DNA of 64,000 nt from Enoplosus armatus. Its lineage: Eukaryota; Chordata; Actinopteri; Centrarchiformes; Enoplosidae. The translations under genes and the position numbers were made by a program. The stretch is from assembly GCF_043641665.1 (NCBI RefSeq), contig NC_092180.1, forward strand, positions 3,720,391-3,784,390, read 5' to 3'. The notes below the pieces were generated by a model. It searched no databases, was not told where the DNA came from, and saw nothing but the letters and a program-made list of their open reading frames with translations. Below, piece by piece: positions 27,971-40,605 of the stretch (the stretch's first letter is position 1; every line of letters starts with the position of its first letter).

Positions 27971-29686
27971 GGCCCAGATATCAGATACTGTACATGTAGT
28001 CCCTCATCTCTGGTGTAGACTGACATCATGATGAATTATTTTAATGTTCAACAAAAATCTCTTTCTAGAACTTTCCTCTACGGGCTGCTCATGCATTTGG
28101 TATAATATTCCTGCAATGGTGCACGGCTGGACTCACCTTTTAGAGGGACCCGTGCTAAAGTTTGCTGTTGGGCCCTCGTCAACCAACCAGAGAACACAGC
28201 GGGCTTCACATGGCAGCTTCATGTATAGAAACTCAAAGACCAACCAGTGCTCCTATGCTGGGAGAATACTTCCTGGCTTTCTGTGTGCAAGTTTTGTGTG
28301 TAGTTTATGGTAATTTGATTTAACACTACTTTATCTGGGAATATCTAACATGTTAGAACAATATAAACCAACATCTTAAAACTAGGTTTTGACACAGGGA
28401 CCATCATCAAAATAGGGCCACAAGATAAGCCAATAGTGTAAGACCCCTCATAGTATTATAGTATAAATATATAGTTTCCTACGGTTGTAGGGAACATGAT
28501 AAAATGATCCAGGCCAACTGTCTTGCAGAAAGTCTGGCCTAACTAAAACTGCCTTATTTCAGCTGTCAGAGGTGCTGGGAAACAAATCTCTGGCTCTTCA
28601 GTTCAGGACAGCTGTGAATCGTGCGTCACATTTCCGTGCACGGATGCACGCTGTAACCAGATTATACAGTAAATAACCAAATTAACATAATTTTTTGTTT
28701 AAAGCCTTTGCGTGGTTTACGGTAAACTCGAGTTTACGTGATTTGATTAGTGGGTAATTTCTGCAATGATGTTTAGCTGCTTACAGGAAACGTTTTAGTA
28801 GGAGCACAAAATAGGAGATGGAAAATGGAGGGGCGTTGATCGAGGCTGGAATACCAAGCTGCGGGAAACTGCCCCAGAGGCCCAGGGTCCCCAGATGTTA
28901 ACTGCATGTCAGTAGCTTTTGGTAATTTTATCAACTGAAAATTTGTTTGAGAATTTTCACCACAAGATCAAGAAATGCAGGCCCTCATCATGAGCTAATT
29001 TTGTGGCCCTGTGGCAAAATGTAGTTGGTTCTGGGGCCAGGTGGCCTATTATTCCAGTGCTGATTGGTTTCGGGGCAAATAATTAAGCTGTCACATACAG
29101 TATTTCCTGTGTGCACTGTATTTAATGGAACATGGAGGTGACTACATACACAATGCACAGAGGGTAGTAGGTAGGTGGGTGTGGGGTGCATAGGGGCCCA
29201 ACAGCAAATTTCTACGCTGCTAATCTTGTGATCATTTCTTGATTAATCCCAGAGCTCAAGGTGGAATATTAAAATGTCTTGTTTTATCTGACCAACAGTC
29301 CAACAGCCATATATATTTCGTTTATTATCATATATGGCAAAAAAAAAGCTTCAAATCCCCACATTGAAGAAGCTGGAAGCAGCCAATGTGTGGAATTCCT
29401 TCTTGAAAAATGCCGATTAATTGATAAAAAAAAATAGTTGCATTATTTTGTTTAATTGTTTCAGCCCTAATTTAAGCCGCGCTTTGTTTTTTTAATTTTC
29501 CACCACTGTGCTGCTTCCCAAAACGAAATGAAATGATTTAACAATAATAAAACTAGGCATGTTAAGGCTTAATGTGATCGCCATGTGAATTGTATAATCA
29601 TGAGCGTTATGGTCATAGTTATCCGATAGATCATATGATTTTAATTGATTCATTGTTAGTGTTTTCATCGACATGTCTCTGTTTCG

Positions 29687-29880
29687 GCGCTAGGTGGCGG
29701 TAGAGCCCTCCTTACCGGGAGTCGCCATGGAAACTGACGGGCGCCTTCAAGGATGTTGGGAGAGCACAGCAGAGCTTGAAGCACATAGTGACGTAATGTT
29801 ACGGATGTGAGAGAGAGCGAGTGGGACCCTGATGCTGCCTTCAGCTGCGCCCCGTAAATTAGGGCACCCACTCCGGCTGG
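29687..29880 (+). promoter_or_regulatory. nav2: Candidate nav2 promoter and non-coding first exon, copy 1
   Basis: In order: a CTCF-like motif GCGCTAGGTGGCGG (29687-29700), a near-perfect RFX X-box GTCGCCATGGAAAC (29721-29734), TGACGTAA (29789-29796, CRE/ATF-like), then about 80 bp of GC-richer sequence ending in a strong donor, CGGCTGG|GTAAGT (exon edge 29880). The order of factor sites, short exon and donor suggests a transcription start near 29800 on the plus strand. No transcript evidence is available. Confidence 0.45.
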
Positions 29881-30439
29881 GTAAGTGCAGCAATTACAGG
29901 GTTTTGATAAAAAAAAACAAAAAAAAGGGACCCAGTCTGACTGCATGATATCAGAAAAAAAGTAAATGCATAACTATGATAAACACATCTGCCTTGGGCC
30001 AACGAATAATCTTTAATCCTTTAACTTTGGTAATGGTTCTGGTTTGGGATTCTTAACTTTCGACCATTATTGTTTTTGCAGGTGTAACAAGCTGGATAAT
30101 TGTATAGCCTATAACTGATGGAGGTTTGTATTTTGTTTTATAGCTCTGCTGGAGAAATGACAGATCCAGCATGTATTTTCCTTTGTTTAAAATCTTTGAC
30201 AATTATTTGTCTGTCTGTCTGTGATGAAATAGATCACGATCATATGGATTTTCCTCCTCACACCTAAAATAATAATAACAACAAACTTTGTTCATGCAGA
30301 AAGTTGCAAAACAAGGTAACAGTGCTTTACAAAATGCACTAAAACAGTCTTATAAAAGAAATAGGCTAACCAGAAACATGAAACGAGAACAAAACAAAAA
30401 AGTTTAAATGTAAAGAGGAGTTTTTGCTGCAAAGAAAGT

Positions 30440-30571
30440 GATATTTCCGACAGTGCTTGAATGCAGCAGCTGGCTGCTCCGCTCGCAGCCGGAGGAACGG
30501 ACAGCGCTGCGCACGAGGCAGGCAAGCGAGGACCATCTCCACCGGGAAGGAAGGAAACAGACGATTGCGGG
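30440..30571 (+). promoter_or_regulatory. nav2: Second candidate non-coding nav2 first exon, copy 1
   Basis: A GC/CpG-rich stretch (about 30465-30571) ending in the donor GATTGCGG(G)|GTGAGC, set in AT-rich surroundings. It resembles a CpG-type first exon. A 122-codon frame starts here but runs through the donor, so I do not call it coding. Confidence 0.35.
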
Positions 30572-31788
30572 GTGAGCATCCTTTCTTACCGCAGATACTA
30601 TCCGCTGATGTTCATTTCTCCTCGCACTTCCTTTATTGTTCTTTAATTGAGGCAATTACGAACAGTTTCCAGAGAGCTCCGAGCAGCAGCCGGTCTGTCA
30701 GGCAGCCTCGGAGGTCTCGCAGATCCTCCTGTAGGGATGCTGCAGTAGCTCAAACCTTCGGCAAGCAATTTGTTCCAGATCGTAACTCGAGAGTTAATGT
30801 TTGCCTCTTGTCAAGTGCGGCCTGAATAACCACGTTTACTGCTGCAACTTGCAAGAACTGCGTGGCACGATAGCAAGTTTGTGACCAACAAAAAGTTCAG
30901 TAGTTGTGTTTAAGTGTTTTTCACGGTGTGAATGGTGGAAAGCACACACCTGCATCAACGAGCTGGGGGGGTTTGTGGAGACGTAAACTCTGGTTTTCGT
31001 TGTTTACTTCCACGAAAAAACTATTTCCTAGTTACAATAGAAACGAGTGATGCCACAAAGCATTTAAATACTTGGCAAGTCAAGAGGAACTTTGAAATAA
31101 TTCAGATATGTCTTGTTTAGTGTGCATATGGCTGCATTTACCTTGTCTGAATATGTGTCTTCAGTTGTTTCTGACGCCACGGCCTTTGTTTTAGTGCTTC
31201 AATTTAACTCTGTTTTCTTTCTCAACACAAGCGCTTGTTCACTGTCAGGATGCCACACTTGACCTTTGAGCTGTGAGTGACACCAGCTTTTACTCCTCTG
31301 CTTTCACTGGACCATAGAAACTGAAACCTGCCCAGACAGATTGAATCTCAGATCAGCAGAGAGGATCATGACGATCGCATCCTCCTTAAAGGTCAAATCT
31401 CCACGGCAGCGGTGATGGTTTTGGGAGAGAGAACCATCCTGGTCACCTCAGGTTCCCGTTCTCTGCCCTGATGCTCACTTCAGACCAGCCCCTCAGGACC
31501 AAGAGCTGCAAAGAGAAACCATCAAGAAACGATATGACTGAGACAAGTTATGTGGCTGAGGTTGGATCCGCCCAGAGATTGGGTGTCATCTTTTTCATGA
31601 AGCAAAGTTGATGGACAGACAGTTTTTCCTATTTTGGCACAGACATTCATGCACCACGACCGGGAACCAAGTGGGAAGGGGACTTAAATACTTAAAGCAG
31701 GTATTTCCCTTCATTCCCTAAGAGGCCTGTTGTGAAGGCTGGATAATTAGCTGTGGGAGAGCCTGAGTACTCACTCTCTTATGGGAAG

Positions 31789-31869
31789 ATGGAGCCAGGA
31801 GCAGAGGCTAGTCCGCAACACCACCCGAGGAGGAAAGCTGTGCTGCACTGCTTGGAGGACCAGAAAAGG
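31789..31869 (+). CDS. nav2: Neuron navigator 2, alternative N-terminal coding exon, copy 1 (27 codons)
   Basis: ATG in strong Kozak context (A at -3, G at +4) opens 27 codons that end RRKAVLHCLEDQKR exactly at a GTGAGT donor, phase 0. A human NAV2 isoform, as I recall it, begins with a similarly short exon ending ..KRKPVIHGLEDQKR, which splices to the exon encoding IYTDWANHYL at the start of the calponin-homology domain. The match in length, ending and phase, plus the position next to e2f8 on the opposite strand, supports nav2. NAV2 is a large cytoskeleton-associated protein with an AAA+ domain that acts in neurite outgrowth. The remaining exons are not in the window. The exon is exactly duplicated at 36831-36911. 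Which copy is used is unknown. Confidence 0.75.
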
Positions 31870-32906
31870 GTGAGTTAATGACTGATCCTCTTAATCTACG
31901 AACCTTTATCTTCCTGTGTGCTCTGTGTTGTGGGACGGCTTAAGAAAACGACGAGGCTGAGCGGACAAGCAATCTGTCTGAATGGAGGGTTTGAATGTTG
32001 ACAGCTGAGTCTGGACAGGTTGATGCACGGGAGGTCAATGAGCAAAACTGCTGTTTAACTTGGTAAAAACAAAGTACATACAGATTTGGCTACTCTTGAA
32101 CGCAAGTGGATGTTGTTAGGATTCATTTCTGGTACATATAAATCAGTTTCTGTGATAAAACCAATTTTTTAAGGGTTTAGAACATCCCCTGACCTCCAAA
32201 TTAAAAGTTGTCAACAAGGAAAGATCCAAATCAGTTCTTTGCCTTTACTTTGTCATGGAGGAGATCTAAATATTTGCACAAGTCACGGTCTGGTTGCATT
32301 GTGACCTAGTCTGACCTTCATCAGGGAGAGGAAACTTAGGTGTCAAAGGAAGCATAACTGGATTGATTCAAAGCCAAAGAGTCAGTGAAAGCACCGCGGC
32401 GTCTGTGGAGTCTTCTTTGATGCTGTGTGGTTGTGTAGAATTACTTAAGCGGCCTGCGTTAAGATTGATGGAGGACTTGATACCGTGACTCATTTTCCCT
32501 GTTTCAGCTTCGCTCTGCATTTTATCCACAGCATATTGATGTAGTGCTGTTGTTGTGTGCAAACCTCACAGCTCTAGTTTGACTTCAGATGAAGGATTAC
32601 ACGGTTGTGAGTTGGGGAGAAAAAAGCCTTGCTCAGAGGGAACTTCCCATCTCCACGGTCATGAGCTGTGGATACCAGCTACGTTATCTCCAAAAGACAC
32701 GTCCGAGCGCTAAAATGTGAATTTTAACATAAGACCACAAGTTTCCACGCAAAAAAGAAAAAAGAAAAGAAAGAAAAAGTAAAATGGTACAAAATGTTCG
32801 AGGCTCTGGTTTCCTTCTCCCCCCCCCCCACCTGGTAAACAGGCAGTGGCCTCTTGGTCAACTTTACTACAGTTGTGAAAAGTTTGCCCAGTTGTGCGGG
32901 TGACCA

Positions 32907-32997
32907 CCACCACCAGCGTTTGGCCCCGCCCAGTGCGAGCATGCGCGCTGACGTCAGCTCAACACCACGCACACTTCCTGTCTGCGGGAGGTAGGCG
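32907..32997. promoter_or_regulatory. Promoter-like block with NRF1-like and CRE motifs, copy 2
   Basis: Same motif cluster as in copy 1, with TGACGTCA at 32949-32956. Here it is 5 kb further from e2f8 and lacks the minus-strand splice donor that lies left of copy 1. Confidence 0.45.
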
Positions 32998-34723
32998 GGC
33001 CCAGATATCAGATACTGTACATGTAGTCCCTCATCTCTGGTGTAGACTGACATCATGATGAATTATTTTAATGTTCAACAAAAATCTCTTTCTAGAACTT
33101 TCCTCTACGGGCTGCTCATGCATTTGGTATAATATTCCTGCAATGGTGCACGGCTGGATTCACCTTTTAGAGGGACTAAGTTTGCTGTTGGGCCCTCGTC
33201 AACCAACCAGAGAACACAGCGGGCTTCACATGGCAGCTTCATGTATAGAAACTCAAAGACCAACCAGTGCTCCTATGCTGGGAGAATACTTCCTGGCTTT
33301 CTGTGTGCAAGTTTTGTGTGTAGTTTATGGTAATTTGATTTAACACTACTTTATCTGGGAATATTTAACATGTTAGAACAATATAAACCAACATCTTAAA
33401 ACTAGGTTTTGACACAGGGACCATCATCAAAATAGGGCCACAAGATAAGCCAATAGTGTAAGACCCCTTATAGTATTATAGTATAAATATATAGTTTCCT
33501 ACGGTCGTAGGGAACATGATAAAATGATCCAGGCCAACTGTCTTGCAGAAAGTCTGGCCTAACTAAAACTGCCTTATTTCAGCTGTCAGAGGTGCTGGGA
33601 AACAAATCTCTGGCTCTTCAGTTCAGGACAGCTGTGAATCGTGCGTCACATTTCCGTGCACGGATGCACGCTGTAACCAGATTATACAGTAAATAACCAA
33701 ATTAACATAATTTTTTGTTTAAAGCCTTTGCGTGGTTTACGGTAAACTCGAGTTTACGTGATTTGATTAGTGGGTAATTTCTGCAATGATGTTTAGCTGC
33801 TTACAGGAAACGTTTTAGTAGGAGCACAAAATAGGAGATGGAAAATGGAGGGGCGTTGATCGAGGCTGGAATACCAAGCTGCGGGAAACTGCCCCAGAAG
33901 CCCAGGGTCCCCAGATGTTAACTGCATGTCAGTAGCTTTTGGTAATTTTATCAACTGAAAATTTGTTTGAGAATTTTCACCACAAGATCAAGAAATGCAG
34001 GCCCTCATCATGAGCTAATTTTGTGGCCCTGTGGCAAAATGTAGTTGGTTCTGGGGCCAGGTGGGCTATTATTCCAGTGCTGGTTGGTTTCGGGGCAAAT
34101 AATTAAGCTGTCACATACAGTATTTCCTGTGTGCACTGTATTTAATGGAACATGGAGGTGACTATGTACACAATGCACAGAGGGTAGTAGGTAGGTGGGT
34201 GTGGGGTGCATAGGGGCCCAACAGCAAATTTCTACGCTGCTAATCTTGTGATTATTTCTTGATTAATCCCAGAGCTCAAGGTGGAATATTAAAATGTCTT
34301 GTTTTATCTGACCAACAGTCCAACAGCCATATATATTTCGTTTATTATCATATATGGCAAAAAAAAGACAAGAAAAGAAGAAAAGCTTCAAATCCCCACA
34401 TTGAAGAAGCTGGAAGCAGCCAATGTGTGGAATTCCTTCTTGAAAAATGCCGATTAATTGATAAAAAAAAATAGTTGCATTATTTTGTTTAATTGTTTCA
34501 GCCCTAATTTAAGCCGCGCTTTGTTTTTTTAATTTTCCACCACTGTGCTGCTTCCCAAAACGAAATGAAATGATTTAACAACAATAAAACTAGGCATGTT
34601 AAGGCTTAATGTGATCGCCATGTGAATTGTATAATCATGAGCGTTATGGCCATAGTTATCCGATAGATCATATGATTTTAATTGATTAATTGTTAGTGTT
34701 TTCATCGACATGTCTCTGTTTCG

Positions 34724-34917
34724 GCGCTAGGTGGCGGTAGAGCCCTCCTTACCGGGAGTCGCCATGGAAACTGACGGGCGCCTTCAAGGATGTTGGGAGA
34801 GCACAGCAGCGCTTGAAGCACATAGTGACGTAATGTTACGGATGTGAGAGAGAGCGAGTGGGACCCTGATGCTGCCTTCAGCTGCGCCCCGTAAATTAGG
34901 GCACCCACTCCGGCTGG
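34724..34917 (+). promoter_or_regulatory. nav2: Candidate nav2 promoter and non-coding first exon, copy 2
   Basis: Same arrangement as copy 1: CTCF-like 34724-34737, X-box 34758-34771, TGACGTAA 34826-34833, donor edge at 34917. The motifs are unchanged between the copies. Confidence 0.45.
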
Positions 34918-35481
34918 GTAAGTGCAGCAATTACAATTACAGGGTTTTGATAAAAAAAACAAAAAAAAGGGACCCAGTCTGACTGCACGATATCAGAAAA
35001 AAAGTAAATGCATAACTATGATAAACACATCTGCCTTGGGCCAACGAATAATCTTTAATCCTTTAACTTTGGTAATGGTTCTGGTTTGGGATTCTTAACT
35101 TTAGACCATTATTGTTTTTGCAGGTGTAACAAGCTGGATAATTGTATAGCCTATAACTGATGGAGGTTTGTATTTTGTTTTATAGCTCTGCTGGAGAAAT
35201 GACAGATCCAGCATGTATTTTCCTTTGTTTAAAATCTTTGACAATTATTTGTCTGTCTGTCTGTGATGAAATAGATCACGATCATATGGATTTTCCTCCT
35301 CACACCTAAAATAATAATAACAACAAACTTTGTTCATGCAGAAAGTTGCAAAACAAGGTAACAGTGCTTTACAAAATGCACTAAAACAGTCTTATAAAAG
35401 AAATAGGCTAACCAGAAACATGAAACGAGAACAAAACAAAAAAGTTTAAACGTAAAGAGGAGTTTTTGCTGCAAAGAAAGT

Positions 35482-35613
35482 GATATTTCCGACAGTGCTT
35501 GAATGCAGCAGCTGGCTGCTCCGCTCGCAGCCGGAGGAACGGACAGCGCTGCGCACGAGGCAGGCAAGCGAGGACCATCTCCACCGGGAAGGAAGGAAAC
35601 AGACGATTGCGGG
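35482..35613 (+). promoter_or_regulatory. nav2: Second candidate non-coding nav2 first exon, copy 2
   Basis: Duplicate of the copy 1 block with the same donor (exon edge 35613). Confidence 0.35.
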
Positions 35614-36830
35614 GTGAGCATCCTTTCTTACCGCAGATACTATCCGCTGATGTTCATTTCTCCTCGCACTTCCTTTATTGTTCTTTAATTGAGGCAATTA
35701 CGAACAGTTTCCAGAGAGCTCCGAGCAGCAGCCGGTCTGTCAGGCAGCCTCGGAGGTCTCGCAGATCCTCCTGTAGGGATGCTGCAGCAGCTCAAACCTT
35801 CGGCAAGCAATTTGTTCCAGATCGTAACTCGAGAGTTAATGTTTGCCTCTTGTCAAGTGCGGCCTGAATAACCACGTTTACTGCTGCAACTTGCAAGAAC
35901 TGCGTGGCACGATAGCAAGTTTGTGACCAACAAAAAGTTCAGTAGTTGTGTTTAAGTGTTTTTCACGGTGTGAATGGTGGAAAGCACACACCTGCATCAA
36001 CGAGCTGGGGGGGTTTGTGGAGACGTAAACTCTGGTTTTCGTTGTTTACTTCCACGAAAAAACTATTTCCTAGTTACAATAGAAACGAGTGATGCCACAA
36101 AGTATTTAAATACTTGGCAAGTCAAGAGGAACTTTGAAATAATTCAGATATGTCTTGTTTAGTGTGCATATGGCTGCATTTACCTTGTCTGAATATGTGT
36201 CTTCAGTTGTTTCTGACGCCACGGCCTTTGTTTTAGTGCTTCAATTTAACTCTGTTTTCTTTCTCAACACAAGCGCTTGTTCACTGTCAGGATGCCACAC
36301 TTGACCTTTGAGCTGTGAGTGACACCAGCTTTTACTCCTCTGCTTTCACTGGACCACAGAAACTGAAACCTGCCCAGACAGATTGAATCTCAGATCAGCA
36401 GAGAGGATCATGACGATCGCATCCTCCTTAAAGGTCAAATCTCCACGGCAGCGGTGATGGTTTTGGGAGAGAGAACCATCCTGGTCACCTCAGGTTCCCG
36501 TTCTCTGCCCTGATGCTCACTTCAGACCAGCCCCTCAGGACCAAGAGCTGCACAGAGAAACCATCAAGAAACGATATGACTGAGACAAGTTATGTGGCTG
36601 AGGTTGGATCCGCCCAGAGATTGGGTGTCATCTATTTCATGAAGCAAAGTTGATGGACAGACAGTTTTTCCTATTTTGGCACAGACATTCATGCACCACG
36701 ACCGGGAACCAAGTGGGAAGGGGACTTAAATACTTAAAGCAGGTATTTCCCTTCATTCCCTAAGAGGCCTGTTGTGAAGGCTGGATAATTAGCTGTGGGA
36801 GAGCCTGAGTACTCACTCTCTTATGGGAAG

Positions 36831-36911
36831 ATGGAGCCAGGAGCAGAGGCTAGTCCGCAACACCACCCGAGGAGGAAAGCTGTGCTGCACTGCTTGGAGG
36901 ACCAGAAAAGG
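36831..36911 (+). CDS. nav2: Neuron navigator 2, alternative N-terminal coding exon, copy 2 (27 codons)
   Basis: Identical in every base to the exon at 31789-31869, with the same Kozak context and GTGAGT donor. It lies 5042 bp downstream as part of the tandem duplication and is the copy closer to the rest of the gene. Exon-to-exon splicing between the copies is unlikely, because each opens with its own 5' sequence and no strong acceptor directly precedes the ATG. More likely each copy is the start of an alternative transcript. Confidence 0.72.
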
Positions 36912-38408
36912 GTGAGTTAATGACTGATCCTCTTAATCTACGAACCTTTATCTTCCTGTGTGCTCTGTGTTGTGGGACGGCTTAAGAAAACGACGAGGCT
37001 GAGCGGACAAGCAATCTGTCTGAATGGAGGGTTTGAATGTTGACAGCTGAGTCTGGACAGGTTGATGCACGGGAGGTCAATGAGCAAAACTGCTGTTTAA
37101 CTTGGTAAAAACAAAGTACATACAGATTTGGCTACTCTTGAACGCAAGTGGATGTTGTTAGGATTCATTTCTGGTACATATAAATCAGTTTCTGTGATAA
37201 AACCAATTTTTTAAGGGTTTAGAACATCCCCTGACCTCCAAATTAAAAGTTGTCAACAAGGAAAGATCCAAATCAGTTCTTTGCCTTTACTTTGTCATGG
37301 AGGAGATCTAAATATTTGCACAAGTCACGGTCTGGTTGCATTGTGACCTAGTCTGACCTTCATCAGGGAGAGGAAACTTAGGTGTCAAAGGAAGCATAAC
37401 TGGATTGATTCAAAGCCAAAGAGTCAGTGAAAGCACCGCGGCGTCTGTGGAGTCTTCTTTGATGCTGTGTGGTTGTGTAGAATTACTTAAGCGGCCTGCG
37501 TTAAGATTGATGGAGGACTTGATACCGTGACTCATTTTCCCTGTTTCAGCTTCGCTCTGCATTTTATCCACAGCATATTGATGTAGTGCTGTTGTTGTGT
37601 GCAAACCTCACAGCTCTAGTTTGACTTCAGATGAAGGATTACACGGTTGTGAGTTGGGGAAAAAAAAGTGACAGCTCCTCGGGTGTATGAACCCTTTCAG
37701 CGTTGTATGAGATACATTTAGACGTGTCTGAAAACCTGGCGTCTCTTCGTACAGCAGTTCTGGATGAGCTGACATGTGGGAGGTACAAGGTTTTCACTTG
37801 ACTCTGATGATGTGCAGTTGTGATAGACCGGTACGGAGGCACCAGGCGACCACCCTGCACAGGATGAATAGATGGCTGTGTTGATTCAGAGCACATTAGT
37901 CTTCATTTTAATGTGGAGGCGGACTGGTTTTCTTCTGGTCGTCTGCGGTGAACTGATTCAGCTGTCGTGCTACATTCGGCGCTCTGTTTACCAGCGGAAC
38001 AGGACGGATCCCCACGTCCTTACCTCGGTTTCCGGGGCAGCTGAGGGTTGGACGGCGGGGTTCGGTCACAGCTAAAAGTCTGGTTCTGTTCCAAATGGTG
38101 TGGAGATTCACTGGACTTTAGTCCCTCTGCCATAGGTGTGCAAGGCCTCAGATTTAATAAGGTTTATTTCCTTTCCTGTCCTCCCTGGTCCTCCCCCTGT
38201 AAATTATTGATTTGATCAGGTGTGTTAAGTTAGTCACTTGGGATTATGTACAACATGAATATTAATTAATGCGACCAAAGTCCCAGCTGCTGTTTTCCAA
38301 TTTTCCAGACTGCAGAGCTCCTCTCTGGATGCTAAGTGACACACTGAGCAGCAAAAGGACTTGGATTCAGCACGAAGCTCAATATTTATGTAATCCCACC
38401 CAAACTCG

Positions 38409-38429
38409 TTTTTTTTTTTTTTTTTTTTT
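38409..38429. repeat. Poly-T tract
   Basis: About 21 T in a row. Confidence 0.9.
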
Positions 38430-40605
38430 GTCTGCATTGTTGTTGCTACGGTAACCAACCCTGACACCATTCATAAAGTGAGTTTTTGCCTTTTGCATGC
38501 TTGACGCGTTATCAGCAGCGACATGTCTGTATTTCATTAGAGGCCTCAGTTGCAGCCGCAGACGTGGCGGCATCATCAATCGGAGACCAGACGAGGCCAG
38601 ACGCTCGGCGCTCTCCGGGGAAGAGGAGGTTGTGCTAGACTGAGCCAATGCTCACCTTCCCTCTTAATGGACATCAGCCGACTTACATAAATTGAAAGCA
38701 CTGAGGTAGCAACGTGGACACACGGGCTCCCATTGTTGGAGAATTACCTGAGGCTTCCATGCAGCAAGGTTCAATGTCCCCCCCGACAATTACCCAGGCT
38801 GCGTGAGTTCAAGATCCTATATGTGATACTCGCCCCAGTAGGAGGTAATTGGATTTTGTTCCCTTTTGTAGATTTACTCTCTCACATGTCCCCGGCTCTA
38901 TATATTAATGTTCATTGAGTAGCAATCATGGACCTACATGGGAAAGCAGAGAGCGCTGCAGGAGAATCAGGGATGTGTTGTGTGTTGTGGTGAATGAAGG
39001 CTCAGTGTTTGATGGAGCAGAACTGCAGACACTACTATGATCAGAAACCTCTGTCTATTTGTGGTCAATTTGTATTCATTGAACCAGGAATCCATGAGAT
39101 TGGATCTTTAGTGTTATGAATTGTTCAACTGCAGCCAAGAAAGGACTAAAGACGGACAGCATGGCTCTTGTTTTAGCTCTAATCGGCAGATGAGAATCAC
39201 GTGTGACGTCACTAAAACTACACAATTCTTGCTATCCATAATATCCCCTCTTTAAAAACATTTTTTGTCTTCCGTGTTTGATTTTCCAAGAAAAGCACAG
39301 ATGCAGTCACTCTGCGCTCACTCACTCTGTAAGACGTCTTACAGAAGTAGTCAAGACCTTCCAGCATTATAGTCAGGAAACTTCAAGAATATAACGTTGT
39401 AACTCTGAAGAGAGTCTTTAGTCTTAAGTTGCTAAAATGTTCATCTGTCAACAGCACCAAAAACTACATATTCATCCTTTTTGATTCATGAATTTTTGCC
39501 TCCTCTGTATCACTGATTTGTGTGAGCCAGCGTGAAATTTGGTTGGTAAGATTCAAATGCCTGTGAACTCCAGGGCTAGAGAGGCATGCTTAATTTATTG
39601 GAGCTCAGTCAAAGAAAAGGAGCTGTGAGCTGATCTTTGATTAACAACGTCTGAACAGCGTATTGGACAGTTGGCATATCCCTGCCTCCCATACAGCCTG
39701 TTTCTTGAGGGAGCGCTAATGAAACACTGAATTGTATGTTATGGAGCTGCTGTTTGATTTACGTCCTGACCTGACACCGAGTTGTTGTGGATACAGTGCA
39801 GATTTACAGCGCTAACATTGAACACAGGACGAAAGCGGAGACGGCGTTGACATAACTCTGTGTTCCTCTTGTTTTAAAGCAGCGCTCACGATATCTTTAT
39901 GATCCACAGTGTCAGGACGCAAACACGCGTGTGCGATCAGGAGAACACTGGCTGAAAAGCTGATTTCAGCGTGTATGTTTTTAAAATAAAGACAGCAGAT
40001 CTCAAGCCTTTCCTAGCATCTGATAGTGAAGATAAAGGTCATTCACAAGGTGACACAGAGCGTTCTGTAATGGAATCCATTATTGATTCAGCCCATTGAG
40101 GATGAAAGGGATTTTGACACTAATTGCTCAATCAGAACCACTGGAAATTGTGTATTTATTTTCACTAGTCATTTCTGACTGCTCATTAAGAGGCGTTTGA
40201 TACGCTTGGGTGGGGTTCTGTAGGATAATGAGGTGTTTACAGTGGATGTGTGCGCCGCTGACTGCACTGTTGCAGTCGTTCTCTAACGGCCTCATAATTA
40301 GCTAAGAGACACAGATGAGTGGGAAACCCTGCGTGGCTTTGTTTATTTCCTTCACAAGACGGACTTAATCCTGAAGTCGCTTCATACTCTACGGGAGAGA
40401 CCTGGTGAGTGAGCTGTACAGTTTCTTCCCATGGCTGCCAGGCTTTAGTGACTTCCAGCTTTGGAGCGGTCCAATGAGACATGCTGATGGGACACTGACT
40501 TGTCAGTAGTTAAACTGACAGTTTGTTTATTGAAGCAGTAGACTCATGCATGACACAAAATGATCATTATTATGGTCAGCCACATTGAGATTCAAAAACA
40601 TTTTT

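Larger units (their letters stand above)
27622..32623. repeat. Tandem duplication, copy 1 (about 5.0 kb)
   Basis: A direct repeat of the sequence from 32624 to 37668. The offset is 5002 bp at the left edge and 5042 bp at the right edge. The difference comes from a few insertions: a purine-rich stretch at copy 2 near 32757-32780, 'gacaagaaaagaag' near 34367 and 'attaca' near 34934. A 7-bp loss at copy 2 near 33177 goes the other way. Substitutions are rare, only scattered single bases by eye. The unit carries candidate nav2 promoters and one coding exon. Confidence 0.97.
32624..37668. repeat. Tandem duplication, copy 2 (about 5.04 kb)
   Basis: Head-to-tail with copy 1 and no gap or linker. 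Both ends of the unit lie in A-rich sequence (the copies end 'ttgggga' plus A/G run and start 'aagccttgctc'), so a few bases of microhomology are shared at the junction. After 37668 the sequence becomes unique again (tgacagctcctcggg). Confidence 0.97.

Noticed and set aside
30457..30825. 122-codon Arg/Ser-rich frame, repeated at 35499-35867
   Set aside because: It lies in a GC-rich candidate 5' UTR exon and crosses a good splice donor. It looks conserved only because the duplication is young.
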